NCBI GenBank assembly: GCA_018433015.1
Contig: JAHDSB010000053.1
Coordinates: 1 to 33,729, forward strand
Origin: Clostridia bacterium
GTDB taxonomy: Bacteria; Bacillota; Peptococcia; DRI-13; SV3-B141
DNA: 33,729 bases
Reading direction: 5' to 3'
A program made the position numbers and the translations under genes. Below are positions 1-7,384 of this stretch, piece after piece (the first letter of the stretch is position 1; every line of letters begins with the position of its first letter). Under the pieces are notes generated by a model. That model worked only from the letters and a program-made list of their open reading frames with translations, made no database searches and had not been told where the DNA came from.

Positions 1-90
1 TATTTGCTGGGCTGTAGAAATGATGTGGTTGAAGAAGTTATCTATGTAGATGCCCGAGGAGGTTCTTATAGAAAGCCACCAGTGTTATAA
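1..90 (+). CDS. C-terminal end of an unrecognised protein (partial)
   Basis: Frame 1 is open from the first base to a TAA at 88-90 and encodes the last 29 residues of a protein whose start lies outside the window. The tail contains CRNDVVEEVIYVDARGG and ends SYRKPPVL. I do not recognise the family and assign no function. A strong hairpin with a T-rich tail follows about 55 bases downstream, which supports this being the real end of a transcription unit. Confidence 0.5.
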   Translation, partial: YLLGCRNDVVEEVIYVDARGGSYRKPPVL

Positions 91-140
91 GCAATTTAAT
101 AAAGATAATTAAAATTAAAATAAATTAAAGAAAAATTTAA

Positions 141-187
141 ATGTAAGCAGGGATTAATTTTAAAAAAATTGATCCCTGCTTTTACAT
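141..187 (+). terminator. Intrinsic terminator after the partial gene
   Basis: A 16-nt arm at 146-161 pairs with 165-180 with one G-U wobble, has a three-base loop, and is followed by TTTTA. It closes the unit ending at 90 and separates it from the gene at 276. Confidence 0.8.
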
Positions 188-275
188 TAATTGCCTTTAA
201 ATTATGAGGATTTAATAAATGCAAGCGGTTCATACTAAAAGAAGTGCAATACATTATACAAAGGAGGGCAATTTG

Positions 276-635
276 ATGGAAAAACGTCGCCCCAGACAGC
301 TATTTGAAGAATTTACAGGGGGACTGCAAGAAGTAGCAAAAACTAATGGCGAAGAAGTTAGAATTTTTATGGGGATGTTAGGAACTTATTATAAGCCGGG
401 AAATATAGATGTAAAAACTAAAGAATTAATCAGTGTAGCTATCGGCGTATATAATCGCTGCGAGTACTGTATTGTATATCATGTATATAAGGCTATGGAA
501 GCGGGAGCTACTCGGGAAGAAATTATGGAAGCTGCCATGGTAGCAGTTGCCTTTGGAGGAGGTCCTTCTATGGCCTTCACGGCAGGCCTCTTAAAGGATG
601 CTATTGAGGAATTCGAGCCTGATTTCAAAAAATAA
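276..635 (+). CDS. Carboxymuconolactone decarboxylase (AhpD-like) family protein
   Basis: This 119-residue protein has the compact helical CMD/AhpD fold signature. The core reads NRCEYCIVYHVYKAMEAGATREEI, giving a CxxCxxxH motif like the thiol active site of AhpD-type peroxidase reductases, followed by a GGGPSM segment. Members with this motif often act in thiol-dependent peroxide or redox chemistry, but small CMD proteins are diverse and the substrate here is unknown. The start is set at ATG 276 because AAGGAGGG at 261-268 sits seven bases upstream; an in-frame ATG at 219 lacks such a site. The gene stands alone between two terminators, so no operon context helps. Family assignment is firm, the biochemical role is not. 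Confidence 0.85.
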   Translation: MEKRRPRQLFEEFTGGLQEVAKTNGEEVRIFMGMLGTYYKPGNIDVKTKELISVAIGVYNRCEYCIVYHVYKAMEAGATREEIMEAAMVAVAFGGGPSMAFTAGLLKDAIEEFEPDFKK

Positions 636-646
636 TACCTTCTAGG

Positions 647-674
647 GAAAAGCGGCTCAAGACCGCTTTTCTTA
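647..674 (+). terminator. Intrinsic terminator after the CMD gene
   Basis: A nine-base stem with arms at 647-655 and 663-671 (core AAAAGCGG / CCGCTTTT) has a seven-base loop and lies 12 bases after the CMD stop codon. Its 3' arm ends in a T run. Confidence 0.8.
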
Positions 675-696
675 ATGGTTATACTATGTTAAATTA

Positions 697-705
697 TGGT
701 ATAAT
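697..705 (+). promoter_or_regulatory. Candidate extended -10 promoter for the nucleotidyltransferase gene
   Basis: TGGTATAAT gives an extended -10 element (TGn plus a perfect TATAAT at 700-705). The -35 position (677-682) is poor, as expected for extended -10 promoters. It lies 39 bases before the gene start at 744 and after the CMD terminator. Confidence 0.45.
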
Positions 706-743
706 AAATTAAATTATTTAAGCTAGCAGATAAGGTGGTTGTA

Positions 744-1049
744 ATGGGGAAAGCTAAAAGGGAAAAGATATTAGAGCAAGTCAAAGAGCTTGTAGTAGAT
801 GAGATAAGTACCCGGCCGGCTAAGTTGTATCTTTTTGGTTCTTGGGCCAGAGGTGAAGAAAAGCACAGTTCGGATATAGACATTGCTGTGGAACAGATCA
901 GGGAATATGATAAGTATCTAATAACAAAAATACGCTTAAAATTAGAAGAATCAAATATTCCCTATAGGGTAGACGTAGTGGACTTATCTGCCACAGATCA
1001 AAACTTTAATGATAGAGTAAAGAAGGAGGGGATCTTATGGAAAGATTAA
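744..1049 (+). CDS. mntA: MntA-type minimal nucleotidyltransferase (antitoxin of a HEPN/MNT pair)
   Basis: The 101-residue product is a single minimal nucleotidyltransferase domain. The signature GSWARG spans residues 32-37 and is followed by the paired aspartates of SDIDI (Asp44, Asp46), with a further Asp in the YRVDVVDL strand. In MNT/HEPN systems such proteins neutralise a HEPN-domain RNase toxin (HepT), in characterised cases by AMPylating it. The start at ATG 744 is chosen because AAGGTGG at 732-738 is correctly spaced; an in-frame GTG at 735 lies inside that site. A strong ribosome binding site and ATG for a second gene overlap the 3' end, which is the usual mntA-hepT arrangement, but the second gene stops after 16 codons. 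The antitoxin therefore appears to be an orphan here. Confidence 0.8.
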   Translation: MGKAKREKILEQVKELVVDEISTRPAKLYLFGSWARGEEKHSSDIDIAVEQIREYDKYLITKIRLKLEESNIPYRVDVVDLSATDQNFNDRVKKEGILWKD

Positions 1050-1087
1050 ACAGCATCAGGAAAAAAGTAAACGCTATCACAGCTTAA
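1037..1087 (+). pseudogene. Truncated remnant of a HepT-like HEPN toxin gene
   Basis: AAGGAGGGG at 1023-1031 is correctly placed before ATG 1037, which overlaps the end of mntA. The frame gives MERLNSIRKKVNAITA and then TAA at 1085-1087. The position, the overlap and the basic amphipathic start fit the first helix of a HepT (DUF86) protein. The expected remainder of roughly 100 residues, including the RxxxxH RNase motif, is absent in all three forward frames of the next 190 bases. I infer a deletion leaving a stub. It could instead be a genuine tiny ORF. Confidence 0.5.
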
Positions 1088-1164
1088 ATAATTTACCTCA
1101 AATTAAAGGAAGATTATATAAAATTTACATAATTTAAAAAGGGCAATTATTTTTAGCATAGAAC

Positions 1165-1218
1165 TTAGTATAAGAACATACTAATATAATGACATACAAA
1201 CATTAGGACTAGTATACT
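1165..1218 (+). promoter_or_regulatory. Candidate promoter and palindromic operator of the amino-sugar operon
   Basis: The 189 bases between the toxin stub and the regulator gene contain a perfect inverted repeat, TTAGTAT (1165-1171), six bases, ATACTAA (1178-1184), immediately followed by a perfect -10 TATAAT at 1185-1190. A second perfect palindrome, AGTATACT, lies at 1211-1218 and shares the TAGTAT/ATACT core. Palindromes abutting a -10 box ahead of a GntR gene are typical autoregulatory operators. The -35 match is weak, so activation or a missed spacing is possible. Confidence 0.45.
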
Positions 1219-1276
1219 TGCTTAAGTTAAAGAGCTAATAAGTTTTAACCTAATTATTTCTTGAAGGAGTGGGAAG

Positions 1277-1999
1277 ATGCTTAATAAAAACGTACCTATA
1301 CCTTTGTATTATCAAATTAAAGAAGATATTATCCGAAGAATAGAAAATGAAGAGTATAAAACAGGGGAAAAGCTTCCCAGCGAAAATGAAATGCAAAAAA
1401 TTTATAATGTTAGTTTAATCACCACCAGAAAAGCTTTAATGGAATTAGTTAACGATGGTTATATCTATCGTATTCAGGGGAAGGGGAGCTATGTGGCAGA
1501 ACCTAAAATTAATCGGCAGTTAAGTTTAATGAGTTTTACAGAGGAAATGAAGCAAAAAGGATATATCTGTGCTACTAAAGTTCTGGATTATCTTTATATT
1601 AATGATCAGAATATTGCTAATAAATTAGGTGTTAGCCCTGAAGAGGAAATTATCAAAATACCCAGGTTACGCCTAGTGGAAAATGAGCCTATTGCTTTAC
1701 AAATTTCTTATTTACCGGGGTCTCTCTTAAGCACTGAGGAATTAAACCAGGTCAGAAAAAGTAAATCCTTGTATCAAGTGCTGGAAGGGAAGGGGATAAT
1801 AGCGCATAAAGCCCTAGAAAAATACAGCATTAAGCTTTTGCATGATCATAAAATATATTCCTTATTAAACGTACCTAAAAATTCACCGTCTTTTTATGTT
1901 AAACGCCTTACTTATACGGAAAACAAGGAGATATTCGAGTATGCAGTATCGTTTTTACGTTGGGATAAATATAGCATTGAAGTAGAAGTATCAAAATAA
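1277..1999 (+). CDS. GntR family regulator, HutC/UTRA subfamily (NagR-like)
   Basis: The 240-residue protein has an N-terminal winged helix (about residues 5-75, with PLYYQIKEDIIRRIENEEY, GEKLPSENEM and TTRKALMELVNDGYI) and a C-terminal UTRA effector domain (about 90-235) that usually binds a phosphosugar or small carboxylate. Regulators of this subfamily, such as NagR/YvoA, DasR and AgaR, control amino-sugar catabolism and commonly respond to glucosamine-6-phosphate or N-acetylglucosamine-6-phosphate. It is the first gene of a run of PTS, SIS, nagA and nagB genes and is probably their repressor. GAAGGAG at 1263-1269 precedes ATG 1277. The exact inducer cannot be read from the sequence. Confidence 0.88.
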   Translation: MLNKNVPIPLYYQIKEDIIRRIENEEYKTGEKLPSENEMQKIYNVSLITTRKALMELVNDGYIYRIQGKGSYVAEPKINRQLSLMSFTEEMKQKGYICATKVLDYLYINDQNIANKLGVSPEEEIIKIPRLRLVENEPIALQISYLPGSLLSTEELNQVRKSKSLYQVLEGKGIIAHKALEKYSIKLLHDHKIYSLLNVPKNSPSFYVKRLTYTENKEIFEYAVSFLRWDKYSIEVEVSK

Positions 2000-2033
2000 G
2001 CTTAAGAAAGATAAGAAGATTAGGAGGATTTAG

Positions 2034-2525
2034 ATGGGAAAAAATTATATTCGCGTAGATGATAGGTTAATTCATGGGCAGATTATTGCTAGCTGGGCAA
2101 TCTATTTAAATATAAAAAATATTATTGCTATCGATGATAAAACTGCTGCCAATCCTATGCTTAGTTCCATCATGGCTATGTCTGTTCCTAAAAAGTACAA
2201 AACCAAGATTTGTTCCTTTGTGGAAGCTCAGGACATTTTAACTGAGATGAAAAATAGTCCAGACAATAACTTAATTATTACCAGATTTCCTCGAAATTTG
2301 TTAGCTATTTTTGCGGAAGGAATAGAGGCGGAATCCATACATATCGGAAGTGTGGCCAAGAAAAATGGAAGTTCGGTGCAAATAACTGCTAATTCCTACT
2401 TGGATTTTGAAGACATGGAAGCCCTGGAAAAGCTGCATCGGGAAGGGAGGCATATTGTATTTCAGCTAGTACCTGATTCTGCTAAGGTATGTTGGGATAA
2501 GGTACGTGATAAATACGTTAAATAG
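2034..2525 (+). CDS. PTS mannose-family transporter subunit IIB
   Basis: This 163-residue protein matches the mannose/fructose/sorbose/N-acetylgalactosamine IIB family in length and start. The segment IRVDDRLIHGQI carries the phosphorylated histidine (His14), which takes phosphate from IIA and gives it to the sugar during transport. It lies 34 bases after the regulator, with AGGAGGA at 2022-2028. Its neighbours are the IIC and IID membrane subunits and, two genes later, IIA, so a complete four-part permease is encoded. Sugar specificity cannot be read directly; the nagA and nagB genes downstream suggest an N-acetylated amino sugar. Confidence 0.92.
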   Translation: MGKNYIRVDDRLIHGQIIASWAIYLNIKNIIAIDDKTAANPMLSSIMAMSVPKKYKTKICSFVEAQDILTEMKNSPDNNLIITRFPRNLLAIFAEGIEAESIHIGSVAKKNGSSVQITANSYLDFEDMEALEKLHREGRHIVFQLVPDSAKVCWDKVRDKYVK

Positions 2526-2592
2526 GGAGGTGATAATTAAACTGACAGATGTAAAAGGGGAATAAAGGTATTTTTAGAGGGAGGTAAAAACC

Positions 2593-3375
2593 GTGATTTT
2601 TAAATTAATCTTAATTGCTCTTTTTTCTTATTTAGGAGCAATAGGAGCGCCCTTCATCTTGGGGACTACCGGCGGTTTTTATACATTAGGGCGTCCCTTA
2701 GTGGCTTCGGCTATAGTAGGCTTAATCCTGGGAGATATGCAGACTGCTTTAGAAGTAGGGGTAATGATTCAAGCTATGTACATCGGAATAATCACACCAG
2801 GGGCTATCATGCCTTTTGATGTTGATTATATTGGTTATTTGACACCAGCCTTAATTATTCTTTCTAAAATGGACCCGAAATTAGCGCCCACTTTAGCAGT
2901 ACCTGTAGGGTTATTGGGAGTATTTTTGTGGGTCAATGTTATTTGGATTGCCAATGTCTACTTTGCCCACAGAGCAGATAAGTATGCGGAAGAAGGAAGT
3001 ATGCAGGGAGTAATCTCTATGAATATACTTCCTCAGATATTAAACTTTGTGGTAAGATTTGGAGCGGCCTTTATAGTTTTATATTATGGAAAAGATTTTC
3101 TCCAGGGTATGCTGGACTCTATACCTGAATTTGTAACCCATTACCTGGGAGTAGTGGGAGGTATGTTGCCTGCTTTAGGTATCGGCTTATTATTAAATAT
3201 GATCATTAAAGAAAAGTCCTATCTGGGCTTATTCTTAGTTGGATTTGTGCTAGCTGTATATTTAAAGCTGTCAATTATCGCAATTGCCATATTAGCAGGA
3301 GTACTGGCAATATTCTGGTATAAAATGAGCTCGGGAGGAGGTAAGTTTGATGGCGGACAAAAAATTGTCTCCTAA
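2593..3375 (+). CDS. PTS mannose-family transporter subunit IIC
   Basis: The 260-residue, very hydrophobic protein is the sugar-channel IIC subunit of the mannose PTS family. It contains several membrane helices and the family segment VGVMIQAMYIGIITPGAIMPFDVDYIGYLTPA (residues about 56-87, quoted here by its ends: VGVMIQAMYIG and DVDYIGYLTPA). Translation starts at GTG 2593, preceded by GGGAGGT at 2579-2585. The 3' end overlaps the IID gene by 26 bases, which implies translational coupling of the two membrane partners. The 67 bases before the gene contain a second, seemingly unused Shine-Dalgarno sequence at 2525-2534. Confidence 0.9.
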   Translation: MIFKLILIALFSYLGAIGAPFILGTTGGFYTLGRPLVASAIVGLILGDMQTALEVGVMIQAMYIGIITPGAIMPFDVDYIGYLTPALIILSKMDPKLAPTLAVPVGLLGVFLWVNVIWIANVYFAHRADKYAEEGSMQGVISMNILPQILNFVVRFGAAFIVLYYGKDFLQGMLDSIPEFVTHYLGVVGGMLPALGIGLLLNMIIKEKSYLGLFLVGFVLAVYLKLSIIAIAILAGVLAIFWYKMSSGGGKFDGGQKIVS

Positions 3376-4162
3376 AACTTTATTTAGATCCTGGCTAACT
3401 TGGTTTTTCTTCAACGGTTCTTCCCAAAGTGGTGAAAGAATGCAAGGCATAGCTTTTGCCCATTCCATGGTACCTGTTATTAAAGAACTATACGGGGATA
3501 AACCGGAAGAAGTAAAAAGTGCGCTAAAGAGGCATCTCATGCTTTTTAATGTTGAGCCCCAGGTAGGATCAGTTATACCCGGCATAGTGGCTGCCATGGA
3601 AGAACAGAGATCTAATGGAGCAGATATTGATGATGACTCTATTAATACGGTAAAAGTTGCCTTAATGGGCCCCCTCTCGGGGATTGGAGATACATTAGTT
3701 CCAGGAACATTGATCCCCATTTTACTGGCTATAGCCATAGGTATAACGAATAGTTCCGGCGTGGTGGGTCCTATTTTATATGCTGTGGTATATCCAGTTA
3801 TTACTATCTTATATTCTTGGTACTTGTATAAGCTGGGTTATACTGCGGGCATAACAGGCATTCAAGGGATGATAGTGGAAGGTAAAATCGATGCGTTAAC
3901 AGATGCTCTGAGTGTCATGGGATTAATTGTGATGGGAGCTCTAAGTGCCACATATATCAATGTTACAACTCCCCTAAAGTATGTTTCAGGAGAAATGGTT
4001 TTATCTATTCAGGGAGTGTTAGATAATATTATGCCAGGAATTCTATCTTTACTTGTTATTGGTTTAATTTTTGCTTTGTTAAGGAAGAAAAAGTCTCCCC
4101 TGTGGGTTGTAGGGTTTATTTTTGTTTTTGCTTTAGTAGGTACAGCTATTGGGATTTTTTAA
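3350..4162 (+). CDS. PTS mannose-family transporter subunit IID
   Basis: This 270-residue protein is the IID subunit that pairs with IIC to form the sugar channel. It starts with a cytoplasmic segment (KTLFRSWLTWFFFNGSSQSGERMQG), holds the family signature GPLSGIGDTLVPGTLIP in the middle, and ends with hydrophobic helices and a basic turn (LRKKKSPLW). ATG 3350 is preferred over TTG 3347 because GGAGGAGGT at 3334-3342 is spaced seven bases away. The coding region begins inside the end of the IIC gene, so the two are co-translated. Family assignment is secure; the sugar is inferred from the operon only. Confidence 0.9.
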   Translation: MADKKLSPKTLFRSWLTWFFFNGSSQSGERMQGIAFAHSMVPVIKELYGDKPEEVKSALKRHLMLFNVEPQVGSVIPGIVAAMEEQRSNGADIDDDSINTVKVALMGPLSGIGDTLVPGTLIPILLAIAIGITNSSGVVGPILYAVVYPVITILYSWYLYKLGYTAGITGIQGMIVEGKIDALTDALSVMGLIVMGALSATYINVTTPLKYVSGEMVLSIQGVLDNIMPGILSLLVIGLIFALLRKKKSPLWVVGFIFVFALVGTAIGIF

Positions 4163-4191
4163 TATAAAAATTAGGAATTGGGGTGTTAGTG

Positions 4192-4953
4192 ATGTCAGTT
4201 GCTTATTTTACAAAAGGGATGGAAGTATTGCAAAAGATTACAGCTACTCAGGAGGAAAAAATTAAGGAAGCGGCAGGATTTATGGCTGAGTCTATCGCTG
4301 TAGGCAATTTAGTTCATTTTTTTGGTAGTGGTCATTCAGTAATACCCATTTTAGATGTATTTCCTCGCTACGGGGGGATTGTGGGCTTCCACCCTCTGAT
4401 GGATCCCCGTTTAATGTGGTTCAATGTGATAGGAGCAGGAGGGGCTCGGGAATTATTGTGGATTGAAAGACAAGAAGGATATATTAAAAACTATTTGCAA
4501 AGTTATGATTTTAAGGATACAGAAACCATGGTCGTTTATTCCCATGGAGGATTGAATGCTGCTCCGGTGGAGGCTGCTCTATATGCTAAAGAAAAAGGTA
4601 TGAAAGTTATTGTCGTTACATCACGAGAAAATTATCTAAAAGCTACTGCAACCCACTCTACCGGTAAGAAGCTGGGGGATCTAGCCGATGTAATGATAGA
4701 TAATTGTGTACCCTTAGAGGATTCTTTAGTTCCGGTAGAAGGTTATCACCAGAAAGTGGGGGCAGGCTCCACCCTGGCTGTAATTTTCATAACTCAAGCT
4801 TTAGCTGCGGAAACCGCTAAATTACTGCAACAGAGAGGGCATAAACTATCTATATTTGTATCACCAAATGTAGTAGAGGTTTCTAAGGATAACAATGATC
4901 AAGTATATGCCGAATATACCAAGTTGCTCAAAAAGAATAATATAACTATCTAA
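4192..4953 (+). CDS. SIS-domain (sugar isomerase-type) protein, divergent copy
   Basis: The 253-residue protein has an SIS fold, the Rossmann-like phosphosugar-binding domain of sugar-phosphate isomerases, deaminases and MurNAc-6-phosphate etherases. FGSGHS lies at residues 44-49. Compared with its paralogue at 5422, the phosphate-loop motif is altered: SNSGRNPVPVE there becomes SHGGLNAAPVE here, and the AGGAREL stretch is also different. The start at ATG 4192 is supported by alignment with the paralogue (both open MSxxxxYF) although a GTG lies at 4183. It sits between IID and IIA of the PTS, so a role in handling the imported sugar phosphate is likely. The reaction is unknown; isomerase, deaminase, etherase or sensor are all possible. 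Confidence 0.75.
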   Translation: MSVAYFTKGMEVLQKITATQEEKIKEAAGFMAESIAVGNLVHFFGSGHSVIPILDVFPRYGGIVGFHPLMDPRLMWFNVIGAGGARELLWIERQEGYIKNYLQSYDFKDTETMVVYSHGGLNAAPVEAALYAKEKGMKVIVVTSRENYLKATATHSTGKKLGDLADVMIDNCVPLEDSLVPVEGYHQKVGAGSTLAVIFITQALAAETAKLLQQRGHKLSIFVSPNVVEVSKDNNDQVYAEYTKLLKKNNITI

Positions 4954-4971
4954 AGAAGTGAGTTGAAAAAC

Positions 4972-5397
4972 ATGAAATTTATAATAACAGGCCATAGTTC
5001 TTTCAGCACCGGGATATTAGGAGCGGCGGAAATGATTATGGGAAAGCAGGATAATGTGGTAGTAGTAGATTTTTTACTCAGCGATGATGTTGATTCTTTA
5101 CATAGTAAGCTAGGGGCAATCTTGGATTCTGGTGAAAGTGAAGAAGAAATCATTATTTTTACAGATTTAGCAGGAGGAAGCCCTTTTAATAGAGCCATGA
5201 TGGCATGTGCGGAACGTTGGGGGCAAAAAATACATGTCCTGGCCGGAATAAATCTTCCCCTTTTATTAGAAGCTTTTAATTTACGAGGATGTAATAAAGA
5301 CGGTAAGGATTTAGTAAATCAGCTCTTGGAGATAGGAGCCACCACTATATGTTATGGGAATAAAATGCTGGAGGAAGAGATGGGTCCGAAGGTTTAA
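4972..5397 (+). CDS. PTS mannose-family transporter subunit IIA
   Basis: This 141-residue protein is a mannose-type IIA domain. It opens MKFIITGHSSFSTGI, where His8 is the residue phosphorylated by HPr, and carries the FTDLAGGSPFNRA loop typical of the family. It relays phosphate from HPr to the IIB protein at 2034. ATG 4972 is taken as the start, about nine bases after GAAGTGAG; a TTG at 4963 is an alternative that would add three residues. The gene is separated from its IIB-IIC-IID partners by a SIS-domain gene, an unusual order suggesting that the SIS protein belongs to the same functional unit. Confidence 0.9.
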   Translation: MKFIITGHSSFSTGILGAAEMIMGKQDNVVVVDFLLSDDVDSLHSKLGAILDSGESEEEIIIFTDLAGGSPFNRAMMACAERWGQKIHVLAGINLPLLLEAFNLRGCNKDGKDLVNQLLEIGATTICYGNKMLEEEMGPKV

Positions 5398-5421
5398 GGT
5401 CTATAGGGTGGGAGGTCAAAA

Positions 5422-6183
5422 ATGAGTTTGCTAACAGAATATTTTCTAAAAATAGAAAAATTATTGCACAATATTGAAGTAAAGCAGAAAAATGTGTTGG
5501 AAGAGATTGCGGCAAGATTAAGTTATATAATCTCCCAGGGAGGAGTTATCCATACTTTTGGCACGGGTCATTCTCATCTTCTGTCAGAAGAGTTATTTCA
5601 TCGTGCAGGAGGCTTGGCCCTTGTCAATGCCCTGTTGGAACCGGAATTAATGCTTCACCAGCAGGATGATAAGAGTATGTTAATAGAGAGACTAAAGGGG
5701 TATGGGGAAATACTTTTAGACATTAATCCCCTGAGGGCAGGGGATGCCCTAGTGATAATTTCTAATTCCGGCAGAAACCCTGTTCCTGTGGAGTTAGCCT
5801 TAGGAGCTCAAAAAAGGGGATTAACAGTTATTGCTTTAACAAATTTAGCCCATAGCAGTAAAGTAGCAGCCCGAGATGAAAGTGGCAAAAGGTTATTTGA
5901 AGTAGCCGATTATGTTCTAGATAATTGCGGCTGTGTAGGTGATGCTTGTTTACCTGTGAAAAATAAACCATATAAGATTTGTCCTACTTCAACAATTTCC
6001 GGTTGTATTATGCTGCAAGGACTAATAGCGGCCACCGTAGAGAAGTTATTGGAACAAGACTGCGAACCTCCGGTTTTTATGAGCTCCAATATCGATGGTA
6101 GTGACAAATACAATAAAGAGCTAATTAAGCGGCTATATGAGGAAAATCCGTCCCTGGGAAAAGTATTTAAGTATAGAGTATGA
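5422..6183 (+). CDS. SIS-domain (sugar isomerase-type) protein
   Basis: This 253-residue SIS-domain protein is the same length as the paralogue at 4192 and is co-linear with it, but keeps the standard motifs: FGTGHSH at residues 46-52 and ISNSGRNPVPVE at 113-124, where the Ser-rich loop normally holds the sugar phosphate. It resembles the family annotated as sugar isomerase domain-containing or UPF0309 proteins, for which no reaction is well established as far as I know. GGGAGG at 5409-5414 precedes ATG 5422. Two SIS genes flanking a IIA gene in front of nagA and nagB suggest a step before deacetylation, for example isomerising an unusual amino-sugar phosphate or cleaving a substituent from it. 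That step is inference. Confidence 0.78.
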   Translation: MSLLTEYFLKIEKLLHNIEVKQKNVLEEIAARLSYIISQGGVIHTFGTGHSHLLSEELFHRAGGLALVNALLEPELMLHQQDDKSMLIERLKGYGEILLDINPLRAGDALVIISNSGRNPVPVELALGAQKRGLTVIALTNLAHSSKVAARDESGKRLFEVADYVLDNCGCVGDACLPVKNKPYKICPTSTISGCIMLQGLIAATVEKLLEQDCEPPVFMSSNIDGSDKYNKELIKRLYEENPSLGKVFKYRV

Positions 6184-6225
6184 TTTTTTTGCTCCGATTC
6201 TGTGAGGGTATGAGGTGATTTTATA

Positions 6226-7365
6226 ATGAAGGCTATATATAACGGTAAGTTGCTTTTGGAAGATGGAGTTTACACAGATAAAGTTATATTATTCGATAGT
6301 AAAATTCACAAGATTATACCTGAAACAGAGTTTCGGCGGGAGGGGCTAGATTGCTATAATGCGGAAGGATGCTATATTTCCCCAGGTTTTATCGATATCC
6401 ATATTCATGGAGCAGGAGGCTTTAACACTATGGACGGGACTACTGAGGCCTTGAATGAAATCAGTAAGTCTATTATAGTTAAAGGTACTACCAGTTTTTT
6501 ACCGACAACGATGAGCATGTCTTCTCATCAAATATATGGTGCTTTAGATAGTGTAGAGGAAGTTATGGCAAGGGATACAGAAGGAGCTCAGGTATTAGGT
6601 GTACATATGGAAGGGCCCTTTATCAGTAAAGAATACAAGGGAGCCCAGAATGAAAAATATATTATTTCTCCCGCGGAAGATTTCCTCCAGGGGTATGAGA
6701 AAATAATCAAAATTATCACTATTGCTCCTGAAATTCCTCGAGCGTTGGACTTTATAAAGAAAACGAGGGAAAAGCAGGATATTATGTTTTCCCTAGGACA
6801 CAGTGGAGCAACATTTGAGGAATCCCAGAGGGCTATTGCAGCAGGGGTAAGTCACGTTACCCATTTATTTAATGCGATGCCTCCCTTGCATCATCGTAAT
6901 CCCGGTATTGTAGGGGCCGCTTTTAGCAGTCAGGTTTCAGTGGAATTTATTGCAGATAATATTCATATTAACCCGGCTTTGTATCAATTAATCCTGCAGA
7001 TAAAAGGAAGAGAAAAAACCGTGTTAGTTACTGATGCCATGAGAGCTGCTTGTTTAGGTGAGGGTGAATATGATCATGGAGGATTAAGAGTTTTTGTAAA
7101 GAATAAGCGAGCCTCCTTACAAGATGGTACTTTGGCAGGCAGCATTCTTACTTTGGATGAAGCTGTTAGAAATATTAAGAAATATACCAAGTTATCTTTA
7201 TTTGAAATAGTGAAACTTGCCAGCCTTAATCCGGCCAAAGTTCTTAATATTTCCCGGAGCAAGGGGAGCATTTCTCCGGGGAAAGATGCTGATCTTATTA
7301 TCTTTGATGAAGGTATTCAAATTAAGCAAGCTTTTGTAAATGGGAAACTAAAGTATTTTACATAA
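6226..7365 (+). CDS. nagA: N-acetylglucosamine-6-phosphate deacetylase
   Basis: The 379-residue protein belongs to the amidohydrolase superfamily and hydrolyses the acetyl group from GlcNAc-6-phosphate, giving glucosamine-6-phosphate for NagB. Visible landmarks are the HxH pair in GFIDIHIHGAGG (His59, His61), the metal ligand Glu129 in HMEGPF, His192 in LGHSGAT, His213 in THLFNAMPPLHHRNPG and the catalytic Asp270 in LVTDAM. Length and motif order are as expected for NagA. GAGGTGAT lies just before ATG 6226. It is immediately upstream of nagB, which completes the pathway to fructose-6-phosphate. Activity on GalNAc-6-phosphate (an AgaA role) cannot be excluded from sequence. Confidence 0.95.
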   Translation: MKAIYNGKLLLEDGVYTDKVILFDSKIHKIIPETEFRREGLDCYNAEGCYISPGFIDIHIHGAGGFNTMDGTTEALNEISKSIIVKGTTSFLPTTMSMSSHQIYGALDSVEEVMARDTEGAQVLGVHMEGPFISKEYKGAQNEKYIISPAEDFLQGYEKIIKIITIAPEIPRALDFIKKTREKQDIMFSLGHSGATFEESQRAIAAGVSHVTHLFNAMPPLHHRNPGIVGAAFSSQVSVEFIADNIHINPALYQLILQIKGREKTVLVTDAMRAACLGEGEYDHGGLRVFVKNKRASLQDGTLAGSILTLDEAVRNIKKYTKLSLFEIVKLASLNPAKVLNISRSKGSISPGKDADLIIFDEGIQIKQAFVNGKLKYFT

Positions 7366-7384
7366 ACTAGAGGATGGAGACGAA

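Noticed and set aside
222-238. Cre-like sequence (TGCAAGCGGTTCAT) for CcpA near the CMD gene
   Set aside because: Only the TGnAAnCGnT half fits; the closing CA is out of place, so the match is too weak.
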